Part shown: positions 8,831 through 19,251 of the stretch, one piece after another
Layout: every line of letters starts with the position of its first letter
Numbering within the stretch: the first letter of the stretch is position 1
Notes under the pieces: generated by a model
Database searches by the model: none
What the model was told of the DNA's origin: nothing
The model's input: the letters and a program-made list of their open reading frames with translations, nothing else
Assembly: GCF_021044625.1 (NCBI RefSeq)
Contig: NZ_CP087999.1
Span: 3,741,001 to 3,805,000, forward strand
DNA: 64,000 nucleotides
Reading direction: 5' to 3'
Source of the DNA: Geomonas sp. RF6
GTDB lineage: Bacteria; Desulfobacterota; Desulfuromonadia; Geobacterales; Geobacteraceae
Translations under genes and position numbers: made by a program

Positions 8831-9541
8831 CTAGCGGTGCAGACCGCACTCCTTGTGCTCCGGGTTCTCCCACCACCAGCGACCCGCTCTCGGGTGCTCG
8901 CCGGGAGCGACGGCCCTCGTGCACGGCGCGCACCCGATGGAGGGGTACCCCTGTGCGTGGAGGCGGTTCACCGGGAGGCGGTTTGCCTTCGCGTAGGCCC
9001 ACACGTCGTCCTCGGTCCAGTTCAAGAGCGGGTTGATCTTCAGGATGTTGCCGTGCGCCTTGTCGATCTCGATCGCGGGAAGGTCGGTGCGGGTGACGCT
9101 CTGCTCCTTGCGAAGCCCGGTGACCCAACCCTTCAGCCCTGCAAGGGCGCGCCCCAGCGGCTCCACTTTGCGGATGCGGCAGCACTCGTGGCGGTTGTCC
9201 AGCGACTCGCGGAAGGAGTAGGGACCCTTTTCGCGCAGGAGCGCTTCCACCGACTCGTGCTTCGGGAAGTACCAGGTGATGGGGATGTTGTAGCGGGCAG
9301 CGATACCCTCGGCGACCTCGTACGTCTCCTCGTTCAGGCGGCCGGTATCGAGGGCGAATATCCCCACCGGGAGCTTCAGCGCGGCGATCTTGTCGATGAT
9401 GATCAGGTCCTCGACGGAGAAGGAGCAGGCGATCTGCACCGGGCCGGCAGCGGCTGCCACGGCGGCCTGGAGGATCTCTTCTGCTGTGGCGTCGGCGGAA
9501 AGTTGCGGAATCACGATCTCGGGTGCGGTCTCAATGCTCAT
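8831..9541 (-). CDS. cysH: APS/PAPS reductase (iron-sulfur type)
   Basis: A 236-residue reductase converting adenylylated sulfate to sulfite using thioredoxin or glutaredoxin. Visible are the PP-loop region ACSFSVEDL, LDTGRLNEETY, the Cys pair CCRIRKVEPL, the second pair GCAPCTRA and the C-terminal catalytic segment KECGLH. The CC...CxxC set is the ligand pattern of [4Fe-4S] APS reductases, absent from the enteric PAPS enzyme. This fits the lack of an APS kinase in the cluster. ATG 9541 is chosen because a GGAAGGGAG ribosome site sits before it; an open frame extends to 9631 without such a site. It heads the operon cysH-cysD-cysN. Confidence 0.93.
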   Translation of the reverse strand: MSIETAPEIVIPQLSADATAEEILQAAVAAAAGPVQIACSFSVEDLIIIDKIAALKLPVGIFALDTGRLNEETYEVAEGIAARYNIPITWYFPKHESVEALLREKGPYSFRESLDNRHECCRIRKVEPLGRALAGLKGWVTGLRKEQSVTRTDLPAIEIDKAHGNILKINPLLNWTEDDVWAYAKANRLPVNRLHAQGYPSIGCAPCTRAVAPGEHPRAGRWWWENPEHKECGLHR

Positions 9542-9597
9542 GCTGTCTCCCTTCCAGAGGAAAAAATTGGCCGGTGGGCCGATAGTAGTTCTGTGGG

Positions 9598-9624
9598 CAG
9601 AGTATTGTACGGCTGCGTACTCTG
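9598..9624 (-). promoter_or_regulatory. Leader inverted repeat upstream of cysH
   Basis: CAGAGTA and TACTCTG form perfect 7-base arms separated by 13 bases. They lie between the predicted transcription start (about 9636) and the cysH start codon, so they would be in the transcript leader, or could be an operator just downstream of the promoter. No known regulator site is recognised. Confidence 0.35.
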
Positions 9625-9642
9625 AAATCAAACGGTGAGGGG

Positions 9643-9671
9643 AGGATATTGTATCGCAGTTAAATTGTCAA
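9643..9671 (-). promoter_or_regulatory. Sigma-70-type promoter of cysHDN
   Basis: On the minus strand a perfect TTGACA (9671-9666) is followed after 17 bases by TATCCT (9648-9643). It lies about 100 bases before the cysH start with no other gene in between. Confidence 0.65.
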
Positions 9672-9800
9672 GAATAAATCCGCGCGTGCAGGAGGGTATT
9701 TCCTACCTATCGGGTGTGTTTTATGGGGGAGGGGGTTCGTCCACGCCATAAGTGTATGCGAGGACGCACTTTTGAGGCAAGGGGAAAAGCCGCCCATCGG

Positions 9801-9909
9801 GTCCCCCCTCCCTCGACGGGAGGGGGACAGGGGGTGGGTGAAGCTGCCACCTGCCGGAACGGTGGCACCTTCCTCCCCCTGTCCCTTCACCCGCGAGAGG
9901 GGAGGGGAC
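9801..9909. repeat. Dispersed ~110-bp palindromic element, copy 1
   Basis: A G/C-rich element beginning GTCCCCCCTCCCTCGACGGG and ending in GAGGGGAGGGGAC, so its two ends are inverted copies of each other. A second copy with the same ends and internal AGGGGGTGGGTGAAGCTGC lies at 36943-37054. It occupies most of the 402-base gap between cysH and aroC, which otherwise holds only the cysH promoter region. There is no coding capacity; it resembles a BIME or small non-autonomous element. Confidence 0.7.
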
Positions 9910-9943
9910 CTTCATCAGGCAGCGAGGAGGGTAACCGGGAAAG

Positions 9944-11029
9944 CTACCCGCGGCGCCGGTATTCCTGGCGCAGCAGGAGGTCGATGAGGACGAGCGCCGC
10001 CATCCCCTCCACAATCGGGACCGCCCGCGGCACGACGCAGGGGTCGTGCCGACCGGCGCCCTCCAGGACAACCTCCCGCCCGGTGAAGTCGGCGGTCGCC
10101 TGCTTGCGGGCGATGGTGGCGGGGGGCTTGAAGGCGACCCGGAAGTACAGCGGCTCCCCGTTGGAGATCCCCCCCTGCACGCCGCCGCTGAAGTTCGTCA
10201 CCGTGCCGAGCCTGCTCCCCTTCAGCACGAAGGGGTCGTTGTGCACGCTCCCGAGCATGCGGCTCCCGGCAAAGCCGGAGCCGATCTCGAACCCTTTCAC
10301 CGCCGGGAGGGAGAGCATGGCGTGGCCGAGGAGCGCCTGCAGCTTGTCGAAGATCGGCTCACCCAGTCCCGCGGGGACGTTTCGGCACACGCAGCTCACC
10401 ACGCCGCCGACCGAATCGCTCCCCTCGCGGGTGCGCTCGATGAGGCGGATCATGGCGCGCGCCGCCTCCGCATCGGGGCAGCGCACCTCTGTGGCGTCGA
10501 CCTGCGCCCGGTCTATGTGGTCGAGATCGACCGCCCCCGACTCGATCTCGCCGACAGCGCTCACCCAGGCGACTATCTGCACGCCGCAGCGGGCGGCCAG
10601 AAGCTTCTCCGCGATCGCTCCCGCTGCGACCCGCCCTATCGTTTCCCGCGCGCTGGAGCGCCCACCTCCGCTGGAGGCGCGCACGCCGTACTTCTGCTGG
10701 TAGGTGTAGTCCGCGTGGGAGGGGCGGGGAACCTCCTGCATCCCGGCATAGTCGCCGGGGCGCTGGTCGTGGTTGCGCACCGTGAGCGCGATGGGGGTGC
10801 CGAGGGTGACCCCCCGTTCCACCCCCGAAAGGATGGTGACCAGATCCTTCTCGCTGCGCGGGGAGGCGAGCTCGCTCTTCCCGGGACGCCGCCGGTCCAG
10901 CTGCGGCTGGATGTCGTTCTCGCCGAGCGCGATCCCGGCGGGGCAGCCGTCGACGACCGCTCCCACCGCCGCGCAGTGGCTCTCTCCGAAGGTGGTGACC
11001 TTGAACAACTTCCCGAATGTCGATGACAT
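9944..11029 (-). CDS. aroC: Chorismate synthase
   Basis: A 361-residue enzyme of normal length for AroC, which makes chorismate from 5-enolpyruvylshikimate-3-phosphate with reduced FMN. Family signatures are visible: [13 protein letters not shown] near the N-terminus, the central [22 protein letters not shown] and the late [12 protein letters not shown] and [11 protein letters not shown] segments. It is monocistronic here, flanked by a repeat element downstream and by the chemosensory operon transcribed away from it upstream. Confidence 0.97.
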   Translation of the reverse strand: MSSTFGKLFKVTTFGESHCAAVGAVVDGCPAGIALGENDIQPQLDRRRPGKSELASPRSEKDLVTILSGVERGVTLGTPIALTVRNHDQRPGDYAGMQEVPRPSHADYTYQQKYGVRASSGGGRSSARETIGRVAAGAIAEKLLAARCGVQIVAWVSAVGEIESGAVDLDHIDRAQVDATEVRCPDAEAARAMIRLIERTREGSDSVGGVVSCVCRNVPAGLGEPIFDKLQALLGHAMLSLPAVKGFEIGSGFAGSRMLGSVHNDPFVLKGSRLGTVTNFSGGVQGGISNGEPLYFRVAFKPPATIARKQATADFTGREVVLEGAGRHDPCVVPRAVPIVEGMAALVLIDLLLRQEYRRRG

Positions 11030-11351
11030 GTTCTCTCCGCTTTCATCTGGGGCAGATGAGGCTGGTTAAAAGGTGCTTTCCTCTTCATAGAGTGAAAGGG
11101 GAGGTTCTTTTTGTCAATGCCTGCCGCCGACTGAATGTGTACCGCCTAATTGTTCTCTCACCTCGTGCTGTCGACCGTCGCAACGGTCTCTGCTTGCCTA
11201 GTAATCGATATTGCGCGGCATTATAATGTGTGGATGGAGTATACGATGAAGGAACAAAGAGTTTTTCCCGCGGCTTCACCGGTACGAGCCTCTCGAGCGA
11301 CCCCTGCAGCGCCGACGGCTGCGCAGCGGCAGGCGTGAAGTAAGAAGGGAT
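11030..11351. other. Divergent intergenic region aroC / chemosensory operon
   Basis: 322 bases without an assured gene. A TATAAT at 11221-11226 (plus strand) could be a -10 box, but no -35 is well placed. A 30-codon frame, 11246-11338, begins ATGAAGGAACAAAGAG and ends 13 bases before cheR. It is Ala/Arg-rich at its end, has only a GGAG before it and is not called a gene. Confidence 0.4.
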
Positions 11352-12788
11352 ATGGCGACTACCCTTTCAGACGCTACCCTGACGCGGGTCAGCGACTTTC
11401 TCGGCGCGCAGATGGGACTGCACTTTCCGAAGCAGCGCTGGGGAGACCTTGAGCGGGGGCTTGTGGAGGCGGCTCGCGAGATGGGGTTTCCTGACGTGGC
11501 GGCCTGTGCCGGTCGCCTGGTGAACCAGACGCTCACCCAGAGGCAGATCGAGATTCTCGCCAGCCACCTCACCGTTCCGGAGACGTACTTCTTCAGGGAG
11601 CCCGCGTCGCTGCAGGTGGTGGAGTCGGTCATCCTTCCAGAGCTGGTGCATGAGCGCCGGGGGAGGGACCAGCGACTGAGACTGTGGAGCGCGGGGTGCT
11701 CCAGCGGTGAGGAGGCGTACACCCTGGCCATCATGCTGTACCGGATGCTCCCGGATTTGAAGGAGTGGCACATCACCATCCTCGGCACGGACATAAGCCC
11801 CCGTGCCCTGCACAAGGCGCGCGGCGGCATCTACAGCAACTGGAGTTTTCGCGGAACTCCGAACTGGCTGAAGGATCTCTTCTTCCGCCCGGCCGGTGCG
11901 GGGCGATACGAGCTCTCCCAGCAGATCAGGCAAATGGTCTCCTTCTCCTACCTGAACCTCGCCAGGGACGACTACCCTTCCCTCGTCACCAATACGAACG
12001 CCATGGACCTCATCCTGTGCCGAAACGTCCTCATGTACTTCACGCAGCAGCTGGCGCAGGAGGTCGCGGAGAGGCTGCACAAGAGCCTCATGGACGGCGG
12101 GTGGCTCCTGGTGAGCCCGGCCGAAGTCTCCCCGCAGACCTTCTCCTCCTTCCAGGGAGTGAACTTTCCCGATGCCACCGTTTACCGGAAATCCGCCGAC
12201 TCCGTTCCGGCTCGCTCCGTGGAGGCGCCTGCCTCGATCGCCACACCCTTCCCGGCCGGGAACGGGGGGGCAGAGGGGGGGAGCCTTCCCCTTCATGCTG
12301 CGGAGGATTCGTTGGCGGCGGCTGGTGATGCCTTCCGCGCCGGGAGATACGGGGAGGCCGCTGCCGCACTCCAGGAGCTCCTCCAGGACGGCAGAAGGGA
12401 TGCCCACGGCTACTCTCTCATCGTGCGCAGCTTCGCAAACCAGGGGGCGCTGGACCAGGCGCTCCACTGGTGCGAGCGGGCAATCACGGTGCACAAGCTG
12501 ACTGCGGAGTTCCACTACCTGCGGGCGGTCATCCTGCAGGAAAAGGACGAGATGCAGGAAGCGCGGCTCTCCTTGCAGCGCGCCCTCTACCTCGATCCGA
12601 ATCTCGTGCTGGCGCACTTTGCCCTCGGGAAGATCGCCATGGGAGAGGGGAAGGGGAAGGCGGCGAAGCACTTCCACAACGCCCTCGCCCTCCTGAAGGG
12701 GATGGCGCCGGACGACACCCTCCCGGAGTCCGAGGGGATGACGGCGGCACGGCTCAAGGAAGTCATCCACTCGCTCCTGGGGCGCTAG
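11352..12788 (+). CDS. CheR-type methyltransferase with C-terminal TPRs
   Basis: A 478-residue protein. Residues 1-275 form a CheR domain: N-terminal helices, LTVPETYFFREP, the SAM-binding LWSAGCSSGEEAYTLA, ILGTDIS and DLILCRNVLMYF. After a variable linker, residues about 305-470 form TPR-like helical repeats (AGDAFRAGRYGEAAAAL, REFHYLRAVILQEKDEMQEA-type units). It methylates glutamates of chemoreceptors. The CheR-TPR arrangement is the WspC/FrzF-like form of alternative chemosensory systems rather than E. coli CheR. It heads a co-directional run to 25242, 64 bases before the CheW gene. Confidence 0.92.
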   Translation: MATTLSDATLTRVSDFLGAQMGLHFPKQRWGDLERGLVEAAREMGFPDVAACAGRLVNQTLTQRQIEILASHLTVPETYFFREPASLQVVESVILPELVHERRGRDQRLRLWSAGCSSGEEAYTLAIMLYRMLPDLKEWHITILGTDISPRALHKARGGIYSNWSFRGTPNWLKDLFFRPAGAGRYELSQQIRQMVSFSYLNLARDDYPSLVTNTNAMDLILCRNVLMYFTQQLAQEVAERLHKSLMDGGWLLVSPAEVSPQTFSSFQGVNFPDATVYRKSADSVPARSVEAPASIATPFPAGNGGAEGGSLPLHAAEDSLAAAGDAFRAGRYGEAAAALQELLQDGRRDAHGYSLIVRSFANQGALDQALHWCERAITVHKLTAEFHYLRAVILQEKDEMQEARLSLQRALYLDPNLVLAHFALGKIAMGEGKGKAAKHFHNALALLKGMAPDDTLPESEGMTAARLKEVIHSLLGR

Positions 12789-12852
12789 TGCCGGGGCCCT
12801 CCCCGGGCGCACAGCCGCCGGAAGCGGTAGCCAAGGTGCGACGATAGCGCGT

Positions 12853-13908
12853 ATGATGAGAATGAAAACCGGAATCGCCGAGGATTTATCGGGGAACCTG
12901 CCGATGGAAAAGCTTTTCATCCTGCATCTCGATGACCGCCGCTATGCACTGAAGCTCGCCGCTGTGGAGCGGGTGGTGCGCATGGTGGAGATCACCCCGC
13001 TCCCCTCCTCGCGGACGGTTCTCGGCCTCATGAACCTGCAGGGGCGCATCATCCCCGTTCTCGACCTGCGTCCCCGCTTCGGGATGCCGGCTCGCCCGAC
13101 CGGTGCCGGCGACGTCCTGGTGGTCGCCGCCAGCGCCGGAAAGACCGTCGCACTCGTCGCCGACAGCGCCGGCGAGATCGTGGAGCGCTCCGCCAGCGAG
13201 CCTCTCCCCGCGCCCGAATTCTTCCCCGGCATGGAGTATGTGACGGGCGTTCTGAAGAGCGGGGACCGGCTCGTCCTTTTGTGCGACCTCGACCACATCC
13301 TCTCCGCGGAGGAGAGGGGGCTCATCGCGGAGGTGGAGTCGCGTCCTGAAGAGGAGGGGGCGCTCCCGCCGCCGGGGGGGGATCCGGCAGAGGATGGCGC
13401 GCTGCGAGGGGTACTGAAGGAGCGGGCGCGCAGGCTCGCGCTGGAGCCCCCGGAGCAGATAGTCCCGGAGGATCAGCTCGAGGTCGTGCACTTCACCCTC
13501 GCCTCCGAGCGCTACGGCATCGAATCGGTGCACGTGCGGGAGGTCTACCCGTACAAGGAACTGGTGCCGCTCCCCGGCTCCCCGGACTTCCTCCTCGGAA
13601 TCATGAACGTGCGCGGCAAGATCCACTCCGTCCTCGACATGCGGAGGTTTTTCCATCTCCCCGGGAAGGGATCGCACCTCTTGAGCAAGGTGATCATCCT
13701 GCAGAGCCCGCGCATGGTCTTTGGCATCGTCGCGGACGCCATCCTCGGTGTCGCGTCGGTGCCGCTGGCGGAGCTGCAGCCGGGGCTTCTGACCTTCACC
13801 GGGGCGCGCGCCGCCTACGTGAAGGGGGTGACGAGGGACGGGGTCACGCTTTTGGACGGCGAGAAGATTCTTTCGGACCGCAAGCTTGTGGTGCATATGG
13901 AAGTGTAG
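12853..13908 (+). CDS. Tandem-domain CheW coupling protein
   Basis: A 351-residue protein with two CheW (SH3-like) domains. The first is near residues 20-155 (FILHLDDRRYALKLAAVERVVR, GLMNLQGRIIPVLDLRPRF) and the second near 210-350 (VVHFTLASERYGIESVHVREVY, GIMNVRGKIHSVLDMRRFF). They are joined by an acidic Pro/Glu linker. CheW couples receptors to CheA; two domains in one chain could bridge receptor and kinase arrays. ATG 12853 is followed closely by ATG 12859 and 12904, so the N-terminus is uncertain. In Wsp systems two separate CheW proteins occur; here they appear fused. Confidence 0.9.
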   Translation: MMRMKTGIAEDLSGNLPMEKLFILHLDDRRYALKLAAVERVVRMVEITPLPSSRTVLGLMNLQGRIIPVLDLRPRFGMPARPTGAGDVLVVAASAGKTVALVADSAGEIVERSASEPLPAPEFFPGMEYVTGVLKSGDRLVLLCDLDHILSAEERGLIAEVESRPEEEGALPPPGGDPAEDGALRGVLKERARRLALEPPEQIVPEDQLEVVHFTLASERYGIESVHVREVYPYKELVPLPGSPDFLLGIMNVRGKIHSVLDMRRFFHLPGKGSHLLSKVIILQSPRMVFGIVADAILGVASVPLAELQPGLLTFTGARAAYVKGVTRDGVTLLDGEKILSDRKLVVHMEV

Positions 13909-13932
13909 CGAGGGGAGAGGAAAGGTCAGACG

Positions 13933-16680
13933 ATGCGAGAGAGAGAGACGGTGAGGGATAAGATGAAGCTGCCTGGCACACTGCAGAGGAAGGGGAGGGT
14001 CTTTCTCATCCTCTTCGCCACCATGACCGTCGCCGGGATCGTGACAATAGGCGCCTTTCTGAGCCTCACGAACATGGAGCGCTCCATGAACTCCCTGAAC
14101 CGCAGGGAGATCGCCATCTCCACCGATCTGAAGGAGCTGCGGGGAAGCAGGGCGGCGGAGCGCCAGGACGTACTTTCCATGTTGCTGACCCAGGACCGCT
14201 ACCAGCAGAACCTGCAGCTGCAGGACATCGTGAACAGGACACGGCGCGTCGACGCCGCGATCGAGAGGCTTTCCTCAAGCCTTAAGGAGTTCCCCGACCT
14301 GAACGCAAAGTTCCAGCGCTTCCTTGCCGTACGCAACCAGTACGTCACGGAGAGGGACCAGAAGGAGATCCCGCTCATCATGGACGGCGACCCGCAGGGG
14401 CGCGCCATGGCGCTCGGGGCGCAGGCGAAACGTTCCGACGAGCTGAGAACGGCGCTCGATGACATGATCTCCCAGATCGACCACCGGCTGCAGCAGGAGC
14501 TCCAGACGGTGGGGGCCTCCGCCGCCCGGATTCTACGCACCCTCCTGGCGCTTGGAACGCTCTGCTTTCTCCTGACCGGCGCGCTGGCGTTCCTGCTGCG
14601 CCGCTTCCTCAAGCAGGAGCAGCAGGCGGAAAGGGAGATGCGCGCCCGCAACGACCTTCTCACCGTGCAGCAGCAAAGCTCCCCCGACGACATTATGGCG
14701 GTCGACGCCATAGGGACGATCCTCTTCTACAACCGGCGCTATGACGAGCTGTGGGGGCTTTCCGGCGAGGAGGTGGAGGGGCGCCCCTTCATGCAGGTCA
14801 TCCAGGCATTCCTGCACAAGCTCGCCGAGCCGGAGGCGTTCCTGCAGAAGGTGCGCTACCTCATGGAGCACCGCGAGGAGCGCACCTCCGACGAGATCGT
14901 ACTGAAGGACGGTACCGTTTTCGACCGCTACACCGAGCCGTTGACCGGCAGAGACGGCCACTACTTCGGCAGGATCTGGTACCTGCGCGACATCACCGGC
15001 AGGAAGGAGGCGGAAAGGGCGCTCCTTGAGAGCGAATCGAACTTCCGCGGGCTCCTGGAATCGGCGGCGGACGGGATGCTCATCGTGAACGAGGCGCACG
15101 AGATCCTCATGGTGAACGAGCAGCTGGAGACGATGTTCGGCTACCACCGCTCCGAGCTGATCGGAAAATACGTCGGCGTCCTCATCCCGTCGCGCTTCAG
15201 CCACCATGCGGATTACGCACGCGGCTACATAGAGGCGCCCCGCAAGAGGCTCATGGGGAAGGGGCTGGAGCTTTTCGGCCTCAGAAAGGACGGAACCGAG
15301 TTCTCGGTGGAGATCAGCCTGAGCCCGATGCAGACCTCCAAGGGACTGATCGTCTCTGCCGCCATCAGGGACATCACGGACCGCAAACTGGCGGAGAAGA
15401 AGCTCTCCGCCTCCGCCGCCTACGCCCGCTCCCTCTTCGAGGCGAGCCTCGATCCGATGGTGACGATCAGCCTGGAAGGGAAGATGCTCGACGTGAACGA
15501 GGCGATGGTCCGCTTCACCGGGAACACCCGCGAGGGGCTTCTCGGCGCCGATTTCGCCGTCATCTTCACGGAGCCTGAAAAGGCGCGCGAGGTGTACCGG
15601 CAGACCTTTGCCACCGGCTACATACGCGATTACCCGCTGACGCTGCGCGACGCCTCCGGAAGGGTCACCGACGTCCTCTTCAATGCCACCGTGTACCGAA
15701 ACGAGGCGGGGGAGATCCAGGGGGCCTTCGCGGCCGCCCGCGACATCACCCAGAGGAAGCGGATGGAGGACGAGGTGAAGGAGCTGAACCGGGTCCTCGA
15801 GCAGCGGGTGGCGGAGCGTACCGAGTACCTCTCCAGCCAGACCCAGGAGATCCTGGAGGCGGCGAATGTTCTCGCGGCGGCCTCGAGCCAGATCAAGGAG
15901 ACCACGAACCAGGTCGTCACCGCCGCCATAGAGACAGCCGGCGCGGTGAGCGAGACGACGAGCACCGTGGAGGAGGTGAAGCAGACCGCACTGGTGGCGA
16001 GCCAGAAGGCGCGCAACGTCTCCGATACCGCTCAAAAGACGGTCCAGGTGGCCCAGCGCGGGAGGAAGGCGGTGGAGGAATCGATCTCCGGGATGGGGCG
16101 CATCCAGGACCAGGTGGAGTCGATCGCGGACAGCATCATCCGCCTTGCGGAGCAGAGCCAGACGATCGGCGAGATCATAGCGACGGTGAACGATCTCGCC
16201 GAGCAGAGCAACCTCCTGGCGGTGAACGCGGCGATCGAGGCGGCGAAGGCGGGAGAGCAGGGGAAAGGTTTCGCCGTCGTGGCCCAGGAGGTAAAAAGCC
16301 TCGCCGAGCAGTCGAAGGAGGCGACCGCGCAGGTGCGCACCATCCTGAACGACATCCAGAAGGCGACGAACGTGGCGGTCATGGTGACCGAGCAGGGGAA
16401 CAAGGCGGTGCAGGCCGGGGTCCAGCAGTCGAAGGAGGCCGGCGACGCGATCCGGCAGATGGAGGAGAGTATCGAGGTCTCGGCGCAGGCTGCCGCACAG
16501 ATCGCAGCTTCCGGGCAGCAGCAGCTAAGCGGGATGGACCAGGTCGCACAAAGCATGGAAAACATAAAACAGGCAAGCGAGCAGAACGTGACGGGGATGA
16601 AGCAGGTGGAGGCGACGTTGCAGAACCTGCATGAACTGGGGCAGAAGCTGAAGCAGCTGGTGGAGCGGTACAAGGTGTAG
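13933..16680 (+). CDS. Membrane chemoreceptor with three PAS domains
   Basis: A 915-residue MCP. TM1 is near 21-45, a helical periplasmic domain spans 46-198, and TM2 is near 199-222. Three cytoplasmic PAS domains follow (about 245-365, 365-490, 490-620), then a long MCP coiled coil with the hairpin tip [21 protein letters not shown] and [20 protein letters not shown]. No clear HAMP follows TM2; PAS domains take that place. The C-terminus ends LVERYKV without an NWETF-type tether for CheR/CheB. The PAS3-MCP part closely resembles the soluble receptor at 56296, suggesting a recent paralogue. It lies 24 bases after cheW, as the input of this operon. Confidence 0.93.
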   Translation: MRERETVRDKMKLPGTLQRKGRVFLILFATMTVAGIVTIGAFLSLTNMERSMNSLNRREIAISTDLKELRGSRAAERQDVLSMLLTQDRYQQNLQLQDIVNRTRRVDAAIERLSSSLKEFPDLNAKFQRFLAVRNQYVTERDQKEIPLIMDGDPQGRAMALGAQAKRSDELRTALDDMISQIDHRLQQELQTVGASAARILRTLLALGTLCFLLTGALAFLLRRFLKQEQQAEREMRARNDLLTVQQQSSPDDIMAVDAIGTILFYNRRYDELWGLSGEEVEGRPFMQVIQAFLHKLAEPEAFLQKVRYLMEHREERTSDEIVLKDGTVFDRYTEPLTGRDGHYFGRIWYLRDITGRKEAERALLESESNFRGLLESAADGMLIVNEAHEILMVNEQLETMFGYHRSELIGKYVGVLIPSRFSHHADYARGYIEAPRKRLMGKGLELFGLRKDGTEFSVEISLSPMQTSKGLIVSAAIRDITDRKLAEKKLSASAAYARSLFEASLDPMVTISLEGKMLDVNEAMVRFTGNTREGLLGADFAVIFTEPEKAREVYRQTFATGYIRDYPLTLRDASGRVTDVLFNATVYRNEAGEIQGAFAAARDITQRKRMEDEVKELNRVLEQRVAERTEYLSSQTQEILEAANVLAAASSQIKETTNQVVTAAIETAGAVSETTSTVEEVKQTALVASQKARNVSDTAQKTVQVAQRGRKAVEESISGMGRIQDQVESIADSIIRLAEQSQTIGEIIATVNDLAEQSNLLAVNAAIEAAKAGEQGKGFAVVAQEVKSLAEQSKEATAQVRTILNDIQKATNVAVMVTEQGNKAVQAGVQQSKEAGDAIRQMEESIEVSAQAAAQIAASGQQQLSGMDQVAQSMENIKQASEQNVTGMKQVEATLQNLHELGQKLKQLVERYKV

Positions 16681-16747
16681 AGCCCCCTGTCGGTGAGGCC
16701 GGAAGGGGACGTCGTGTGCATGGCGCACAGTCGCCGGAGAGAAGGTC

Positions 16748-19150
16748 GTGACTGATCGCGAGGCGGAATTCCAGAAGAGGCTCCTGGTTACCTTCAAGGT
16801 GGAGGCGGAGGACCATGTGCACCAGCTCGCCTCGGGGCTGGTGGAGTTGGAGGGGTGCTCGGAGCCGCAGAAGTGCGCGTCCCTCGTGGAAACCGTCTTC
16901 AGGGAGGCGCACAGCCTGAAGGGGGCGGCCCGGGCGGTGAATGCCGGGCGCATAGAGATGCTCTGCCAGGCGCTGGAGAGCCTCCTTGCTGCCTTGAAAC
17001 GTCAGGAGGTGGAACTTTTGCCGGAGCTTTTCGACCTCATGCAGCACTCGGTCGATTTCCTGAAGGATCTCCTCCTCGCCATGGAAGGGGGGATTGCACC
17101 GGGGAAGGAGGAGCAGGACGCGCTGACAGCACTGCTGCACGAGGCTGCGAGGGGGGCGCTCGCGCCCCGTCTCGAAGGAGTGACCCCCGCCGCACCGCCA
17201 CGGGCCGAGGCGCCCTCTGCCGCACCGGCGCCCGAGACTCCCTCCGTGGCTCCGGCGACAGGTGAAGCTCAGCCGGCTGGCGAGCCTCCGCTCCCCGCTT
17301 CGGCGCAGCAGAGTGGGGAGCCGCCCCGGCCGGAGGCGGTGCACGCAGAGACGATTCCTTCGGCGGCCGCGACGGCGCCGGTTCTGGAAACGGTGAAGGT
17401 GGCGACTTCCCGTCTCACCACGGTTCTTCTCCAGGCGGAGGAACTCCTGACTGCGAGGCTGTCGGCAAGCCAGCGGGCCGCTGAGTTGCGGGAGGTCAAT
17501 GCCTCCTTCTCGACCTGGAGGAAGGAGTGGGGGATGGTGACGCCCCTTGTAGACGCGATCTGCCGCACCGAGGAAAACGGAGTCAAGGAGCGCCGGACCC
17601 TCGAGTCCCAGGTGCAGCGCCTCTGCGATTTTCTGTACTGGAACGCCTCCTTCATGGCAGAGCTTCAGGAGCGCACAAAGCAGGTGCTCAGACAGACGGA
17701 CCGGGATGCCCGCGCCGTCGGCGGGATGGTGAGCAACCTCCTGGACGACATGAAGAAGGTCCTCATGCTCCCCTTCTCCTCCCTTCTGGAGATATTTCCG
17801 AAGATGGTGCGGGATCTCGCCCGCGACCGCGGCAAGGAGGTCTCCCTGACCGTGCAGGGGGGGGAGATCGAGATAGACCGGCGCATACTGGAGGAGATGA
17901 AGGATCCCCTGGTGCACCTCGTGCGAAACAGCATCGACCACGGCATCGAGACTCCGCAGGAGCGGCAGGCCGCGGGGAAACCGCCGCGGGCCACGATCGC
18001 CATCGCCATCACCCCGAAGGACGGGAGCAAGGTGGAGCTTACCGTGTGCGACGACGGCCGCGGGATCGATCTCTCCGGGGTGCGCGGGGCGCTGCGCCGC
18101 ACGGGGCTCGTCCCGGTGCACAGGATCGAGGAGCTCAACGTGGCGGAGCTCCTTTCCTATCTCTTCGTCTCCGGGATATCGACCAGCAGCACGGTGGACG
18201 AGATCTCCGGCAGGGGGCTCGGACTGGCGATTGTGAGGGAGAAGGTGGAGAGGTTGAGCGGCACCCTTGCGGTGGAGACGACGGAAGGGGCGCAGACCCT
18301 CTTTCGCATGACACTCCCCCTTACCGTCTCCTCTTTCCGCGTTGTCCTCGTGAGGGTGGCTGACCACTTCTTCGCCTTTCCGGCGGCCCACGTGGAGCAG
18401 GTGGCGAGGGTGAAGAGCGCGGAGATCGGCAGCGCCGAAGGGAAGGAGATGATCCGCTTCAAGGGGCGCATCGTTCCGCTGGTACGTCTGGCGGGGCTCC
18501 TCGGGATCGCACCGGATCTCCCGGGGGGGGAGCGGGTGCAGGTCGTTCTGGCGACGATGGCTGAGAAGACGGTCGCCTACCAGGTGGACGAGGTGCTAAA
18601 CGAGCAGGAGGTGCTGGCAAAGAACCTGGGGCTGCAGATCTCCCGCCTCCCGAACGTCACCGGCGCCACCATCCTCGGCTCCGGCCGCGTCGTCCCCATC
18701 CTGAACGTCTCCGACCTCATGTCCTCCACCATGAAGGGGGAAACGGAGAAGAGGGGAGTGCTCTCCAGCACGGCCGCACCGGAAGAGGTGAAGACGGGGC
18801 TCATTGCGGAGGACTCCATCACCTCGAGGACCTTGCTGAAGAACATACTGGAGAGCGCAGGGTACAGGGTGAGCACCGCGGTGGACGGGGTCGATGCCTT
18901 CACGCAGCTAAAGAGCGGCGGCTTCGACTTCCTTATCTCGGACGTGGACATGCCGCGCATGAACGGCATCGATCTCACCGCAAAGGTGCGGGGGGACCAC
19001 GATCTTGCGGAGCTCCCGGTCATACTGGTGACCTCTCTCGACTCGCAGGCGGACCGGGAAAGGGGGATGGACGTCGGCGCCAGCGCCTACATCGTGAAGG
19101 GGCGCTTCGACCAGAGCGACCTTCTGGAGGCGATCCGCAGGCTGGTGTGA
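16748..19150 (+). CDS. Hybrid CheA histidine kinase with CheW and receiver domains
   Basis: An 800-residue protein from a GTG start. An HPt domain has EAHSLKGAAR with the phospho-His near 55. A Pro/Ala-rich linker (about 135-215) and a dimerisation region follow. The ATPase has VHLVRNSIDHGIE (near 390) and GRGLGLAIVREK, the CheW-like P5 domain begins near 530, and a C-terminal REC domain has ISDVDMPRMNG with the acceptor Asp near 735. No separate P2 (CheY-binding) domain is apparent. CheA-REC hybrids occur in WspE and FrzE systems, where the REC acts as phosphate sink or relay. It is 67 bases after the receptor gene. Confidence 0.93.
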   Translation: MTDREAEFQKRLLVTFKVEAEDHVHQLASGLVELEGCSEPQKCASLVETVFREAHSLKGAARAVNAGRIEMLCQALESLLAALKRQEVELLPELFDLMQHSVDFLKDLLLAMEGGIAPGKEEQDALTALLHEAARGALAPRLEGVTPAAPPRAEAPSAAPAPETPSVAPATGEAQPAGEPPLPASAQQSGEPPRPEAVHAETIPSAAATAPVLETVKVATSRLTTVLLQAEELLTARLSASQRAAELREVNASFSTWRKEWGMVTPLVDAICRTEENGVKERRTLESQVQRLCDFLYWNASFMAELQERTKQVLRQTDRDARAVGGMVSNLLDDMKKVLMLPFSSLLEIFPKMVRDLARDRGKEVSLTVQGGEIEIDRRILEEMKDPLVHLVRNSIDHGIETPQERQAAGKPPRATIAIAITPKDGSKVELTVCDDGRGIDLSGVRGALRRTGLVPVHRIEELNVAELLSYLFVSGISTSSTVDEISGRGLGLAIVREKVERLSGTLAVETTEGAQTLFRMTLPLTVSSFRVVLVRVADHFFAFPAAHVEQVARVKSAEIGSAEGKEMIRFKGRIVPLVRLAGLLGIAPDLPGGERVQVVLATMAEKTVAYQVDEVLNEQEVLAKNLGLQISRLPNVTGATILGSGRVVPILNVSDLMSSTMKGETEKRGVLSSTAAPEEVKTGLIAEDSITSRTLLKNILESAGYRVSTAVDGVDAFTQLKSGGFDFLISDVDMPRMNGIDLTAKVRGDHDLAELPVILVTSLDSQADRERGMDVGASAYIVKGRFDQSDLLEAIRRLV

Positions 19151-19251
19151 GCTGCTGACGGAGTGAAGGGGGGCAAAAAGGATACGATGGCGGGTGGGAG
19201 AACCACCTCTTGCCGCGCGGGCGGCGCGGGAATTGGATGTGGAGGCGCGGT

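Noticed and set aside
6211-9036. 941-codon plus-strand open frame
   Set aside because: It runs antisense to cysN, cysD and cysH, has no domain-like composition, and exists because high-GC third positions suppress stops on the opposite strand.
11246-11338. 30-codon gene before cheR
   Set aside because: Weak ribosome site and Ala/Arg-rich composition that could be chance; mentioned only in the intergenic entry.
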